In this document: positions 21,911 through 35,228 of the stretch, piece by piece
Numbering within the stretch: the stretch's first letter is position 1
How the letters are laid out: each line of letters starts with the position of its first letter
DNA from: Limonium bicolor
Lineage: Eukaryota; Streptophyta; Magnoliopsida; Caryophyllales; Plumbaginaceae
Assembly (NCBI GenBank): GCA_023374045.1
Contig: CM041778.1
Span: 289,703,533-289,767,532 of the forward strand
DNA: 64,000 bases
Direction: 5' to 3'
Made by a program: the position numbers and the translations under genes
The notes under the pieces: model-generated
What the model was told of the DNA's origin: nothing
Seen by the model: only the letters and a program-made list of their open reading frames with translations
Databases searched by the model: none

Positions 21911-24900
21911 CAAGAAATACCGAACTTAGGAGAATGATGAGGTTGAGATTGAGTTATGGGTTATGGGTTGAGAGATAGAGTGAGAGGTGCGTTAGTCGGG
22001 ACTTCCCGGTGCTTACCGGACATCCATAGTACCTAGACCCGCCCTCCACATCCCTAACCCTGAATTTGTGGAACAAACGCCAGAGAGAAGAAAGCCTTCT
22101 CTTACTCGGGGAAACCCGATCTGGCAGTTAGCTAACAATAAGCAGTACGAGGAACATCTTGTTGCAAAACAGTTATGGAGAACTTGGAGATTTTCAATGG
22201 AGCGCGACAGAGAAACAGGCGCTACCTATGGAATACTATCAGTAAGGGAGCGGAAATTACCGGCAACATGGGTCGACATGCTACGCAGTCGAAATAACCC
22301 GCGATACCAATGGTAAGGAAAGCACTACGCGTGCAATGGATAAGGAAATTATAAGAGACATGAGTACCGGACAGCGGTCCGAGTGAGCATAACAGTGGGA
22401 TAATACAAAGCATGAGGATTGAGATTACTGGAAAGTCCAGTTAGAAACGGGAACTCCAAACCCCATACAATGAGGAAGGTTATAAAACCTGGCCAACATG
22501 ATGCGGACGACGATAGGAACTCATATAAATTGTGTACCGAAATGGGACTACGATGTAGTGCCTAAAGGAGAATCATTACTCAGTAACCACAACAAAATGT
22601 GTGGAGACAAGAGCGAGGATTAAGACATAAGGAAATATTAAGGGATTCCCTCAGAAAGAGGAACGCCCTAATAGATGACAGTACTGTCAAACAACAAGGA
22701 AACTGCCCGATGGTCGGTTATCCAAAATAAGAGATTATCGGAGGAGTCCCGAGGACTACCAAGTACATGGAAATTAGAAGGAAGTATCACTACCAATGTA
22801 CCTTGTACCAATAGCCCATCCTGCATGGCGCACTTGCCATAGCAAGTGCTACCACGGTTAAGCCACACGAAAAGCCATCAAGGCGAGATAAGAGAACGCT
22901 ATAGTCGTAGTATGTATTAATACCTGATTGCAAATCTATAAGAACAGAAAAAAATATAGGACCTTGGAAGGGCCTGACGGCCTGACCATGATGAGATGAA
23001 CCGACACATCAGCCAGCAAGGAGCTGACTTAGACGAAATACTAAACCATATAAATGCTAGCAACGGTATAACCCACTACAACAACGACTGACAGTGCGGT
23101 AAGAACACCAAACTCAAAACTTCACGAGAAAAATCTCAGAGATCGCCCGGTGATCCGAGCAAAACAATAAACGTAAGCTATAACCTACTAAGGATTAAAG
23201 TCGTACAACCCTGGAAAAGGAGAGCTCAGAGGACTACCCCCACAGAGCGGGCATAGTCGAGCCGAACAACTGATGAATGACAGTTAACACTGTTTGTTTA
23301 ACTCATTAACACCCAAGTATGATTGATCATCAAAGGGTGGCGTAATCAACAGAAGTTGAATGAAGCGTTGAGATGGAAGTATAAGACGACAGGATGATAC
23401 CCAACTTGGACACCGTAAGGCAAACACCTAATACGAACCTAACCTCGACTATTAAAAGACATAAGTCTAGTAAATGACAGTATTGTCAAGGACATTAGAT
23501 GACCTCAGAGCACCTGAACAACTTCCCTAGCAGGAAGCAGGATGTAGCAACTTATCATGGAACCTGATACTACATTTAGTATGTAACCTAACGGTGGATA
23601 GTGCTCAAAGAACCGGAATCTTATAGGGATGATCCGCAGATGAGTAAGAGTACAAATAATGAACTGAGAAATTAAGCATTGAGAGCCTATGAGCCAAGGA
23701 TGTTAACCACATCGGAGCCCGAGGCGCAGTAAGTTATAAGAGAGCTTGTTTAAGCCACGAAGGGACTACAATTTGTAGATATGAACGGTTACCAAACCTA
23801 TAACTTAGATTGGGAAGATATTACCAAGAAAGGGTACCAATGAGAATATTGAGATAATGCTAAGGACAGGAGCGGAGAACGAACCATGCCTTTTAGGGTG
23901 GGGATACCTCTCCTTGTTGTGAGGCCATGAGTGGGAATGAACCCCTCAAAAGGGCTTTCACTTATTAGAGAGGAAATACATTTTATTTAGAAAATGGGAA
24001 CCATGAACCTTGAGATTACCTTAGAACATACCAGATACACTTGAGTAATAAGGTAGGTTGCACAGATAGACCCCATATCCAACACCCAGGATGTAAGAAT
24101 TAGTAATGGCCAGAGATAAACATTGTGACTGCACATTATGACACGTCATTTAATCAATGCTCAGAAGAGCTTGTGATTCAGTGGATGACTTCTTCAGTAA
24201 CCAGTTAAACTATATGGTAGATAACATCACTAAGGATGAAAGAAAGCGAAAGAAATTAGCCTACTTACGAATCTGAGATTGGAGCAGAACATCTTTATAT
24301 CAAAAGTCAACTATTTTACAGCATGGTAACACAACCGCTATACACCGGAATGAGAAAACTCCCAATGTGTTTACAAAGAGGGGATTGAGTATAAGGTAAG
24401 ACATTAGAATAAGTGAGTAAGAGGTTGCACCATTAATGGGCAACATGGTAAAGGCCAACTACCACGGTAGTAGTGGTCGTGAGTACAATAGTTAGATAAG
24501 TGGATTAAGTCATGGTGCGCGGTAAGGCGACCATTATGTATGAGCCGTCAAATATTGACACTGAGAGAATTAGATTTATGAGTTAAGACCAGCATAAGTA
24601 AGAAAATAAGATGATAGACGGACTGTGCATTGATGCCAGTAGTCTGGACATGGTTTGGTAAGATTACACAGGAAGCACACAACCCATTCCTTAAGGAACT
24701 GGAAGTGCTTTCCTAATAGGAGAAAGAAGATAAGAGGCTCTATGGAAAGAGACCTAAGCTACTAAGAAATAGAATCAGTACGGGATACAGAAAGAGCTAG
24801 AGCATACAATACCAAGAAAACAATAATGGATTTCCCTTGATTAACTTCAAGAAGGACAATAAATGTTATTATGGAACGATGAAGAGGAGATCGACAACAG

Positions 24901-25755
24901 ATACTTCAATTAGCAATTGCTAACGTGTGACGGACACTATGAGTTTACTAAACGAGACTGGGACGACTGCACCCCACAGGGGCTTGCAGGCCTGACACGC
25001 TCATTTATTTGTTGGGTAAGTATAATGTACCAGTAAGGTACCCCATGCATGTGGACGAGTGGTGTATAACACGGGAAGTATCGACTCCGTACCACCGACA
25101 ACGACGCAAGATCAACAAGCACTACTACCACAAACAGTCAAAGAAAGAATTCAGTTGAACCAGCAACACAGAGGAACCAAAGAACAGATAATTAAGGACT
25201 ATGAAGTGCGAAGAGCACGGATTGTTAAGTACAGACATTGGACATGTCTTAAGATGTAAGGGATTAAGACTGTAAAGCGCGATATGCACTAAACAGTAGT
25301 TTCATATTAAGAATCATCCTCAGACCAAAGGTCAGTTGGGGAGAACAATTTAGACATTCGAGAAAATACTAAGAGTATGAGCATAAAATCTCCAAGGAGA
25401 ATAGATAGACGAGTTACAACTCATTAAGGCCGTGTATATATAAAGATAACACGTGTCCATTAAGAGACCAATATTCCTAAACTGTAAGGAGGCAGAAGGA
25501 TATACAACACTATGAACGATTAGAAAAGCAGTTAAGCCTAAGATTATCAGAGTCGCGCAGCGGAAGCTAGCAGACCACTACTTTTCAGATTAGACCAAAC
25601 TAAGTTAAGGAAACGGTATAAATACCGTTAAGAATCCTCGATACAGAGACTAAGTCATTCCTGATCGAATTATAAGTAAGATAGATGACGTGGAAGCTAG
25701 AATGCTTGGTGAGAATTAGACATCTTGAACTTATGTTCAAGGATGATATAATGCA

Positions 25756-25791
25756 GATTACGTGGGCGTAATCCATTTTAAGGGGGGTAGA
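25756..25791 (+). promoter_or_regulatory. LARD3 internal polypurine tract with hairpin
   Basis: GATTACGTGGGCGTAATC (7-bp stem, TGGG loop) followed by TTTTAAGGGGGGTAGA. It is not followed by an LTR start. An identical hairpin and tract occur in LARD4 at 54967-55000. Possibly an internal plus-strand primer or the relic of an earlier 3' end. Confidence 0.7.
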
Positions 25792-26916
25792 GCGAAAACC
25801 GCTTAGCGTATGTTTGTGTGTTGAGTACATAAACTACGGTGTGCATAGCACAAAATAATTTGAGAATATGTTTTACATAAACATTTTGAGATAAATCATG
25901 GTTATTGCACACGGAAGATGTGAATACCATACATATTAAGTACCTATCTTGTTAACTTCGGTGTGAGTACAAGTTAAGAGAATTAAGGAAGAGGTTTAAG
26001 GAGACTTAAGGAATAAGGAATATATGAGGTATAAGTCGATATGAGACTATGTGTGAGATAAGAATAAGATAACATTATGAGATACAATTTGATATGAATA
26101 TGAGGAAGGAAATTGTAATGCTATGAGATATAAGATGGTGAGAACTGGTATGGGACAGTTATAGAACTTAGTAGGAATTTAAGTCTTGAGGTAATTACTA
26201 AGAGATGAACTTGGAATGTTTGATGGACTGAGTTCACACTTTGAAGATATATTGATTATGATTAGAAGAACTAAAAAGATAGAAAATTGGACATGAGTGA
26301 ATTATTTGGATGTTTGAAAATGACGTGGGAGGTGGAACTTGATTTTCTAGAGATCAAGGGAAACCGAACACAAAATGGGGTGGAAGGATAGTTCTACACT
26401 GATGCTGATCACATCAGGGTTGGATGATTCCTGAAACTCCCTACCAGTGGTCACAATTAAATCACACTAAGGATAGAGGCGTTAGTATAAAATGAAATTG
26501 GAGTTGCTAGTATTTTTAATTAGAGGAATTATTCCTCACATGACCTCGTAAAAAGGATTACCTTTTTACTGAGTCTCGCCCATGAAGTCGAGGACGCACG
26601 AGCCTTTGTCTTCGGACCGGTGACATGGGGAGAGCAGCGTGTTTTGTATTCTGGCCCATGGTGACGAGGACGAATGAGCCATTGTCTACGGACCGGTGAC
26701 ATGGGAGAATACGTTGGAAGTTATGTGAATGTTTTAATCATCGGAAGAAACAAAAAGAATTTTGAGTGTTATACATGCTTAAGCATGTTGTGTGATATTT
26801 GAGTATAAGAATATGGCGGATCTAATGACCCATTGAGTTTAAGTATACATAAGTATGATCTATATGATCTGAGGAATGAGGTAAGATATGTATCCTAATA
26901 AGATAAGATGCATGGG

Positions 26917-26952
26917 AACTTTGGGGACAAAGTTCTTTTAAGGGGGGTAGAT
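26917..26952 (+). promoter_or_regulatory. LARD3 terminal polypurine tract with hairpin
   Basis: AACTTTGGGGACAAAGTT (26917-26934) followed by CTTTTAAGGGGGGTAGAT and directly by the 3' LTR. Same module as in TEK1 and TEK5. Confidence 0.88.
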
Positions 26953-29900
26953 TGAAATACCCCAAACCTAAGTATGCTAAGTAAACATCAAATCATGATG
27001 TAGAAAGGCTAGAATATGCCTTAGAAAGATTGGGAGACAATTTGAACCAAGGAAAACACAAGAAAATGCCTTAAGGGCAATTAGGGCAAAAATGTGCTCT
27101 AAGCTTGGAGAGACTTGGGTGAGTACCCAAATATCATGATATGACCTTAGTAATATTCTAATGGTAATTTTAAATCAATTAGCAAAGAAAACCAAGCTTG
27201 AAAACAAGTTAAAACACAAAATGTGCTTTAAGGAGTCTTAAAGCACGTTTTTGAAAAAATTGTCTTGTAAATGAGTTTTGAATGGCTAAATGTCCATCAT
27301 TACTCTTTAATTAACATGTGTACTATATAGTATCACATTTGGAAGTCTATATCAAAGGGAAATCAAAAATTTCACAACAATGTGCCTTGTTTTGATGAAT
27401 AGTAAATTATTTAAGCTAGGTTATAACATAAGTCAATATAAGTGAGACATTTGGTCAACAAAGACTTAATTACCCTCATCTACAAAAGGGGGCCGGTTTT
27501 TTTAAGTGTGACTCACCACACTTATCTAGCTAAGTAAAGAGAAAGCAAAAACAAGTAAGTTATAAAGTAAAAACACTATTCACCTTTTAAGATAAATATC
27601 ACATTTTACTTACCTCTCTCCTCACTTCTTCATTCTTCCTTGTTTCACACGGTTTCTTGCTCTCTTCCTCTTCTCCATTAACGTGAAGCTCCTCTCCATG
27701 CTAGCTCCACCTTCTCTTGCACACAACTTGCTCATTTTAGCTCCAAATCCAAAACAAAATACATATTCTTCTTAGTTAGCTCAAGCTCCTCCTTTCTATC
27801 TTTTCAAAACTTCAAGAGCTTCATTTTGGTGCCAAGTCAAACCACCATTAGAGGAGGAAATTCAAGTTTGGAGACTCCATTGGCATCTCCATTCTCCTAA
27901 GGTAAAGAAAGTGTAAGAAAATCTAGGTTTCCACCATTTTCTTCACATGTCCGAAAATATATACTCATGGGACTCCATGTTTAGGCCTTGTTCTAGCTTG
28001 TTTCTACTCTTCAAAGGAGAGAGGAGGTCCTTCTTGCTTCACATCCAAGTTTGTATTGAGAAACCAAGGTAAAACAATTACATTAATACCTTAAAACATA
28101 TTTTTAACCTAGGGTTTGTTCCTTAGGGTTAATGTGTTATCTAGTACTCATTGGAGTCATTGGATATTGGTTAGAACATTGGCAAGGAGACACACATTGG
28201 TGACCGAGATTGAACAAAGAAAAACCTAAGGAGAAAAGCTTTTAAGCTTGTGAGAAAAAAAGGTAAATTACTTACCTTAAGGTTTTTTGTTGTTTAAGGT
28301 AATGAGATGTAGGTATTGAGGTTTTGTAGAGTTTATATTGGGAAGGTGTTATATTAAACCTAGGAGAAACAATGAGCATATTTGTGAACTTGTGACTAAG
28401 GAGCAAATGAGGAAAAAGAGATAGTTTAAGAACATCAAGGTGGATTACAAGAAGCATTTTATTTCAATGAGAGCTTTGTTGTGTGTATTTACAGGTTGAA
28501 AGCTTTTATATGTGGGAAATTCAGTGTTTAAGTTTAAGTCATTTAAGGGCCTAAGAGCCATGTCATTTAAGAGCCTTAGTGCTATGCAATTTAAGATTAT
28601 TGCAATATATTGAGTTTGTTGTGAATAAGTTGGTTTGGGTGATGAGATATGATGAGAAGAACTTGATGTGTGTGAGATGGTTGAATGAGGAAAAATAATG
28701 TGTTTGGGCATGATAAGATACTAGAGGAGCTATGGCGAAATTTGAGTAGAAAACAAAGTGTTTAAGTGGTAGTGGTGAGTTAATATGCCCTAAGGTTTAC
28801 TAGGGAGCATGAAAAGAAAATTGGGTGGAAATGAGTTAACTAAGGAGTTCTTGAGGTTTAGAATGACCTAGAGATGTCTAGGAGGAATTGGAGGATTGGT
28901 GAGTGTTTTTGAACGCACCAAAATCATGAGATGAGGAATGTAAGACTTGTGCATAAGTTTAAGGAGAAGGTGTAATGCTTAAGGTGATTAAGATATGTCC
29001 TAAGGGAATTTAATGACTAAGGAAGTACTAGGAAGTCTTAGAGGTTGTCTTGATGAAAAGGGGTGAGATAAAGTGTTATAATGAGTTATAATGACTTAGG
29101 CATTACCTTGAAGGATTTAGGAATCAAGAGGATGTAATTGAGTATTTAGGACTTAGGTAAATGTTGATAAAAGAAGCTAGAAAACTTGGGTAAATTAGAT
29201 GTAAGTGAGGGTGAAACTTTGAAATGGTTAGGTGAGAACTAGAGTATATAGTCTAAGGAAGGTTTGATAAATGCAATAAGGCTGAGAAGTGGTGTACATG
29301 GTGTGATCAAGTTCTTAAGAAGGGAGCATTTGGTTAATTGAAACCTTTGGTGGAATGCATGTGAGAAATGTAAGAAAATAAGTGCTAAGTGTTGGGAGCT
29401 TTGTAAGAATTGAGTAAATGTTTGAGAAGATCTTTGGAAGTTGTTTTAATGAGTTTGGTGGAGGTTATAAGGTGGATTTAAGGTGCCAAGATGGTGTTGG
29501 ACCTATTAGGACACTTGGGGAAGAGTTTGGAATTGAAAGAGGCAATTTAAGAGGAAGGTCTGTAGAGGACCGACCCAGGGTCCGACCCAGTTTTGGGTCG
29601 GTCGGGCCAAGTTAAGCCAGCCGGAATTCCTTTGGATTGGACCGACCCAGGGGGTTTGGGTCGGTCGGCTTAGCCTTGGGTCGGTCGGGCAAAGGTCTAA
29701 TGTAGGAAAATGGGTTTTGTAAGGGACCGACCCAGAGGGTTTGGGTCGGTCGGTCTAGCTCTGGGTCGGTCGGATGGGTTTCAAGAGACGGAAGAGTTTC
29801 TGTAATGGACCGACCCAGGGGTTGGGTCGGTCGGTGGGTCGGTCGACCCTTAACACTTAGAAAAAAAAAGAAATTTTGAATTCTAAGAATGGTAATGGGT

Positions 29901-31615
29901 AATGAGGAATACCTTTGGTAGGGTGGCAATGATTAGGACCCTAAGAACTTAAGGGATTAAGTTAAGTTAAGTATAAACTTAAAAGTGTAAGGTTAAGTTG
30001 TAAGATTAAGTGGTAAGACTTAAGAGGTGATAGTGGGAATCGTTAAGTAAGTTAAGTAGGTTAAGTAAGTTGAATTAAGCTAAGTGATTAATAACCTAAA
30101 ACTGAATGAATGTTTTAGGACTTGGAATTTGGACTCCGGAAGAGAGTAAGCAACCAAACGGCCAACGGTGAACGGTACAGTTCTCTTGTGACCTGCTTGC
30201 TAACGAGGTGTCCCTCGGCTTGTGTGCTATTTGTTTGTGTGCTCACTAAACAAGATAAAGCATGCAACCGGAACATATTATATATTGTATTGTTGTGTGA
30301 TGTTTGAAAACTAACACAACATACCGTGAGAACTTACTAACCAATGTTTAGTAAGGAATTGAGTGAGACTAAGGAACGCCCCTAATAAGGGACGATATGA
30401 ACCGAAAGAGGTTAACCAACAAACAGGGTTTTGAGATTACTACTAACTGGAACTTGAGTGAGGAAACCCGGGACCGATCTCCGGTCATGCATGCTAAGGA
30501 AAAAGGGGGACGGTATCTGAATCAGATCCGCCCTCCGCTTAAGGACTTGTCTTCGGACTTGTAGCCTAGGGCCGGTTGCCAGCTCAGCTACGCTGGATTC
30601 CCGTCCAGGGTAGGTGGCATTAAGATGGTGCGGTGGGATCACCTAAATCCCAGGTTTGGACTTAGGCTACAACCATTCCCCTCCAGGAACGGTTTGTATT
30701 CTGAGAATAAGTTAAGATTAAGATAAGTTACAATCATTCCTTTTTAAAGGATGATTTGTATTGTTAAGTTAAGATTAAGATAAGTTACAATCATTCCTTT
30801 TTAAAGGATGATTTGTATTGTTAAGATTAAGATTAAGATAAGTTACAATCATTCCTTTTTAAAGGATGATTTGTATTGTTAAGATTAAGATTAAGATAAG
30901 ATTAAGATTAAGTTAAGATTAAGATAAGTTGCAACCATTCCTCTTTAGAGGAGGGTTTGTATAATTAAGATTAAGATAAGCGACATCCACTCCTTATTAA
31001 AGGATGGTTGTTTCTAAGGTTAAGATAAGACTAAGATTAAGGTAAGATAAGGATGGACTAAGGTTAAGAGGGAACATTACTTAAGGAGTTAAGTAACTAA
31101 CTCTCTAATTAAGGGAACGCATTTAAGTCGTTCATTGTGTGTGAACTTTGATTGTTCATATATGGATTGTTGTTTACAGCATTTACTATTATGTTGTGCA
31201 TTTAATCAACCTCCATGCTATCGACAATTAGTCGTCGTAGCCACGTTAGCTTGGGGGCCATGAGGGGATCGTACCAGCATTCGTGCTGACCCCCTTTGGG
31301 GGCTGTTTTTACTACACAGGTACATCAGGAAGCGGCCGACGCGAGAGTAAGAAGAGGGTACAATTGTTAAGGGTTTAGTGTGGCCTACGAGTTGTACATG
31401 TACACTCGTATGGCAATTTGAGTTAGTAAGATGTATAGGATGTGAGGGGGTTGTAAGAAGGATATGTATATGGTTAAGGTTGTTGTACTAATGTTCGGTA
31501 TATTCTGTAGTCAGACCGTGGCAAGGTCCTGGATTGTAAAGAATTCCGCTGTGACATGTATATATATATGCTGTTAAGTTGCGAGACCACAATTGGATTG
31601 AGTTGGGGTGTTACA
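26953..31615 (+). repeat. LARD3 3' LTR (4.66 kb)
   Basis: See the 5' LTR for content. Copies of the hairpin array (29567-29850) and tandem block (30667-31020) are present. The right border is GGGGTGTTACA followed by AATTC, without a match to the left flank. Confidence 0.93.
29567..29850. repeat. Hairpin array, GACCGACCC motif, second LTR copy
   Basis: Same structure as 19828-20110. One of the few differences restores a motif copy (CTGGGTCGGTCGG here, CTGGGTCTGTCGG in the 5' LTR). Confidence 0.85.
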
Positions 31616-34600
31616 AATTCCAAGCTCCTCCAATGGTATCTTGGTGTAGAATTTTCGGCCTCCATACAAAGATTTAGGAGATCCAAGTGTTAGACTTCTA
31701 ACAAGGATTTCTAAGTAAGATTTGAAGTAGTTTATAAGAGTTTACCTTAAGTAGTTTGTCAAGTAATTTTTGGTACACCTTAGGATGATTGGAGATCCAA
31801 GTTTCCTTCATGAAATGATGAAGAAAACATTGATTTAGAAGCTACAATTTTCAGACATAAGCTTAGGTATTTACTAGGATTTCCAAACAAGAAATATACC
31901 TTAACTTGATCTTGTTTGTTCCTTGAGTTGTTGTTGAATCAAGGTGACTCCCTTGGTGTTCTAATGTAGCCGAATTCTTGTCTTATAACTAGGATAAATT
32001 TTGCTTCAACACTTGATGGAAGTTGCTAGGAATTTGACACAAAAATGGAGTTTAAGGTTAAATCTCTATTAATGGAGCTTAAAGCTCACAAGAAGAAGAT
32101 GACTATGGAAGAAAGAAAAGAGAAGAGAAGGCTTACCAATTTCGGACAAGGGAGGGCAAGAGGAATGGCTAGGCAGTCGTATGTAGTTAAAGGAAAGACA
32201 AGGAATTAAGTGGGAATAATTGTTATGATTCATGGCATTATTTTATGACTTTGCTTTTGATCTTTGACTTCACATTTTGGCTCCAAAAGTCTCCATTAAA
32301 AGCATGCTTTCAGCCATATGAAGGAGAATTAATGGGTGATTAACAAGTCTAGGATATTAGGAAGTTAGGCAAGGTATTTCTTTTGCATTTTATATGTTAA
32401 TTTGGTCTTGCTTTCCTTGTAGACTTACAGCAATAGGAGAAGAAAAGAGAGGACTTGTGTGCCACTTGAGAGCAAGGTGACAAGGTATGTTTCTTTAGAA
32501 TTTTCTTAGCTTAATTACCCATGCTAATCTTGTCTTGTTTCTTCTAGGTTCACGGCAATAAGGGGTTGTAGGTGTCCTCTTAAATTTGTTTATTGAAGAC
32601 ATGGAATCATGCTTAATTAGGTAGGTGTCTTTCTTTGATTATTAAACAGCAAGCACTCTCATGTCTTCCTTGATGTCTCTCACGGTTTTAGTGCTGGGGA
32701 TGGGCTGATTAATTGACATATATTAGACTAATACCAACATGTGACTAAAGTAGATCTAGGATTTAGCTTTATGTATTTAATTTCCATGACTTTACAAAAG
32801 CTAATCTCGTTGTTATTTTCCTGCAGATTTTTGGCAATGGAGACCTGCCTAGACTGAGATTCCCTTGTTATAATGTCACATGGCATGTGAAAGGATGAGT
32901 CATCATGTTACATGACATTTTGTTTAAGCTAAAATCATGTCAAATACATGCTAAAAAATGACCACATTAGTAACCATGTGGGACAGATTTTCAACTTGGT
33001 CTTTGTCAAATTATATTACATTAAGATCATATTTTAACATGTTATAAGTCACAACATTTATTTGGTACATTTATACCAAGGTAAAAGATGAAAGTTTCTA
33101 AGGTAAAATGCTGAATTTATAGTACTTTTTTACCACAATTTCGACCATACTTGTGCTATGAGTTTAGCACTGGATTTAAGATTCCCAACTCGTGGCTCCT
33201 CAAAAACTTCAAGGTAATAGCATAGAATGCGTTTTTACGGCACCTGAAAGTGCGTTTTTGTGCTCTAAGGATATTCTCAAAAATAAGTTGTCGCTACGAG
33301 TTCTAAGTGTTTATAAACATTTTTTATGATCAATAATGATATGTTAAGGTGTTACATTGAGTTATATGGGGTTATATCAACTCATAACACAATTCCCGGG
33401 CTACCGAGAAACTCCCGGACCAAAACAGGAGCGTTAAGAAATTCCCCCGAGCACTTTATGTATTTTTGCAAAATTAGCTTGAGCATTCTCTTTATAATGA
33501 TGAATAATGATAGTAGGAACTATAAGAATGAATTATATAGGAGTTCGTGCCACATCGGCACCTCTCCAGGGCATTCCTAGAGGTTTATGGGGCCCACAAC
33601 GGGTACCTTCGAGCACTTTGCGTTTAATTGAGAATTGAGCGTGAGGCCTTCTTCTTAAATGTTTAACAAAGTGTTATGGTGCAATTGGAATGAAGTGTAA
33701 TGATTTATTTCATCTTATAAAGCATTTCGGGGTGTTTCCGGGGCGGGCCTTAAGGGAGGTGTGTTGACTCTTTCGGGCATTTTGCATTTTTACTCTGTTC
33801 TAGCTGAGGTCCTATGTTTTAAAGGTCATATAATGATCCTCAATTGACTTGGTATGATTTTTATAGTTTATATATCATAGTTAGCTTAAGGTCCGACTTA
33901 GTGCACGTTGTTGACCTTAAGGAGTTTCGGTGCGTTTTTAACGCCTAAGTGTTTATATATATTCTTAGGGTTTCATAATCCCCCAAGTAATACTTATTTC
34001 CCATTATTTAATTATTTAATGATTAGGGGTATTTCACCTTGTTTGGCCGATAGTTCAAGCAAGACAACAACTCTAAAGGGAGTTCGAGGGTAAGTCATGA
34101 ATTAAGCCTTTATAATGACTTAATCTACCTTTTATCCTTATATCTACACTATATCTAATACTTAGCCATTTATTTTATATTGGCCAAAAGTTGGTGAAGA
34201 AATATCACCTAGAGCTTCTAAGGTAACTCTTTTTTTCTTCAGGCACATTTTCGGGCTTTAAGCCTCTGATTATGTTTAGGAGTTTAAAATACCCTAAATT
34301 TATTCCTCTTTTTCCTTTCCTCAAAATGTGTCCAAAATGGAGTTCCAAAGCCTTGGAACTTGGCCAAGAAGAAAGGAGCATTAGGGTGGACAAATCAACA
34401 CTTACAAAGGTAAACACTTAATATAAGCTTTAGAGCCTCTAAACCATCATTTAAAATTAAGGTTGATACAAAAATCTAACCTTCATCTATTATAAAAATA
34501 GGGCCTGTGGAAGGAGGAGAAAACACTAGCTTAGAACATTTAAGGGTAAGTTTTACCTTAAAGTACATTTTTATGCCTTAAGTGTTTTTAATGAGGGTAA

Positions 34601-35228
34601 ATGGTTATGGCCGCAAAAATATGAAAACGTGGTCTATTATGACTTAATAATGGACATAAAATTATATGAACATATTTGGTTATATTAACTATTGATATAA
34701 TGACTTAAATGTCAAGTTTATAATGTTAAAGTGGTTAATATGTAAAATGCCAAAACTTTGGGGTAAAGAGATGATTTGGCCTAGAATAAACCTGTACTTA
34801 TGAACATTTGGAGAACATTTAAAGTTTATATTGTAGTTTATATAATGACCAAAAGTTTAGCTTTTTTTTATAAGCTTTATGATATGTTTTATGCTTTCAA
34901 AGAACAGGTTAAAATATTGTTGAGTTATTGGAAAAATTCTGGAATTATAAGGGTGACATGGGAAGTTTAAGTACACTTCAGCAGTCGGTAGACTATAGGA
35001 AGTGTTTGGAATAAATTTATGGACAAATTGTACTTTAAATGACATTAGAAGTTTTTAAATGATTTAGTGATTTATATGACATATGTTTTGATTTAAAGGT
35101 CTTAAAGAAATAAATTTGGGAGTATTAGACAATAATTAGGCCGAGAGGTTGGGGTGAGTTTGGAAAGTAATGGAAATTCTAATATTAATGAAGTTAGGAG
35201 TTAAATGAAAACCCTAGAAAGAATTAGG
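31616..35228. other. Unassigned AT-rich non-coding DNA between two LARDs
   Basis: No credible gene. Three similar blocks of pyrimidine tract plus AG followed by a GCAATA/GGCAATG text occur at about 32412-32436, 32541-32562 and 32814-32840, each looking like a splice acceptor followed by the same short exon start. At 34026-34036 GGGGTATTTCA looks like an LTR terminus on the minus strand, and AGGTGTTACA at 33347 like another, but neither has a partner. Probably old, fragmented LTR material. Confidence 0.45.

Larger units (their letters stand above)
21911..26952 (+). other. LARD3 internal region, no intact genes
   Basis: Five kilobases with no open frame over 82 codons. It is collinear with the LARD4 internal region: 24950-25080 matches about 52260-52385, and 25740-25985 matches 54950-55320. 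One short stretch at 24928-24945 (GACACTATGAGTTTAC) resembles the YGHYEF motif of Tekay RT, so it may be a heavily decayed pol. A GCACTTGCCATAGCAAGTGC palindrome at about 22828 also occurs twice in LARD4. Two polypurine modules are present, at 25756-25791 and 26917-26952. Confidence 0.7.
17215..31615 (+). mobile_element. LARD3: 14.4-kb non-autonomous Tekay-related LTR element
   Basis: Two near-identical LTRs (17215-21875, 26953-31615) begin TGAAATACCCC and end GGGGTGTTACA. Primer site TGGTATCAGAGC at 21881-21892, polypurine tract TTTTAAGGGGGGTAGAT at 26936-26952. The 5.1-kb internal part has no intact gag or pol. LTR starts are related to the TEK1 LTR. High LTR identity suggests a young copy. 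The five bases outside the two ends differ (ACTTT at 17210-17214, AATTC at 31616-31620), so no target duplication is seen. Confidence 0.92.

Noticed and set aside
34026..34036. LTR terminus (GGGGTATTTCA) implying another element
   Set aside because: No polypurine tract beside it and no partner LTR found; probably a remnant or chance match.
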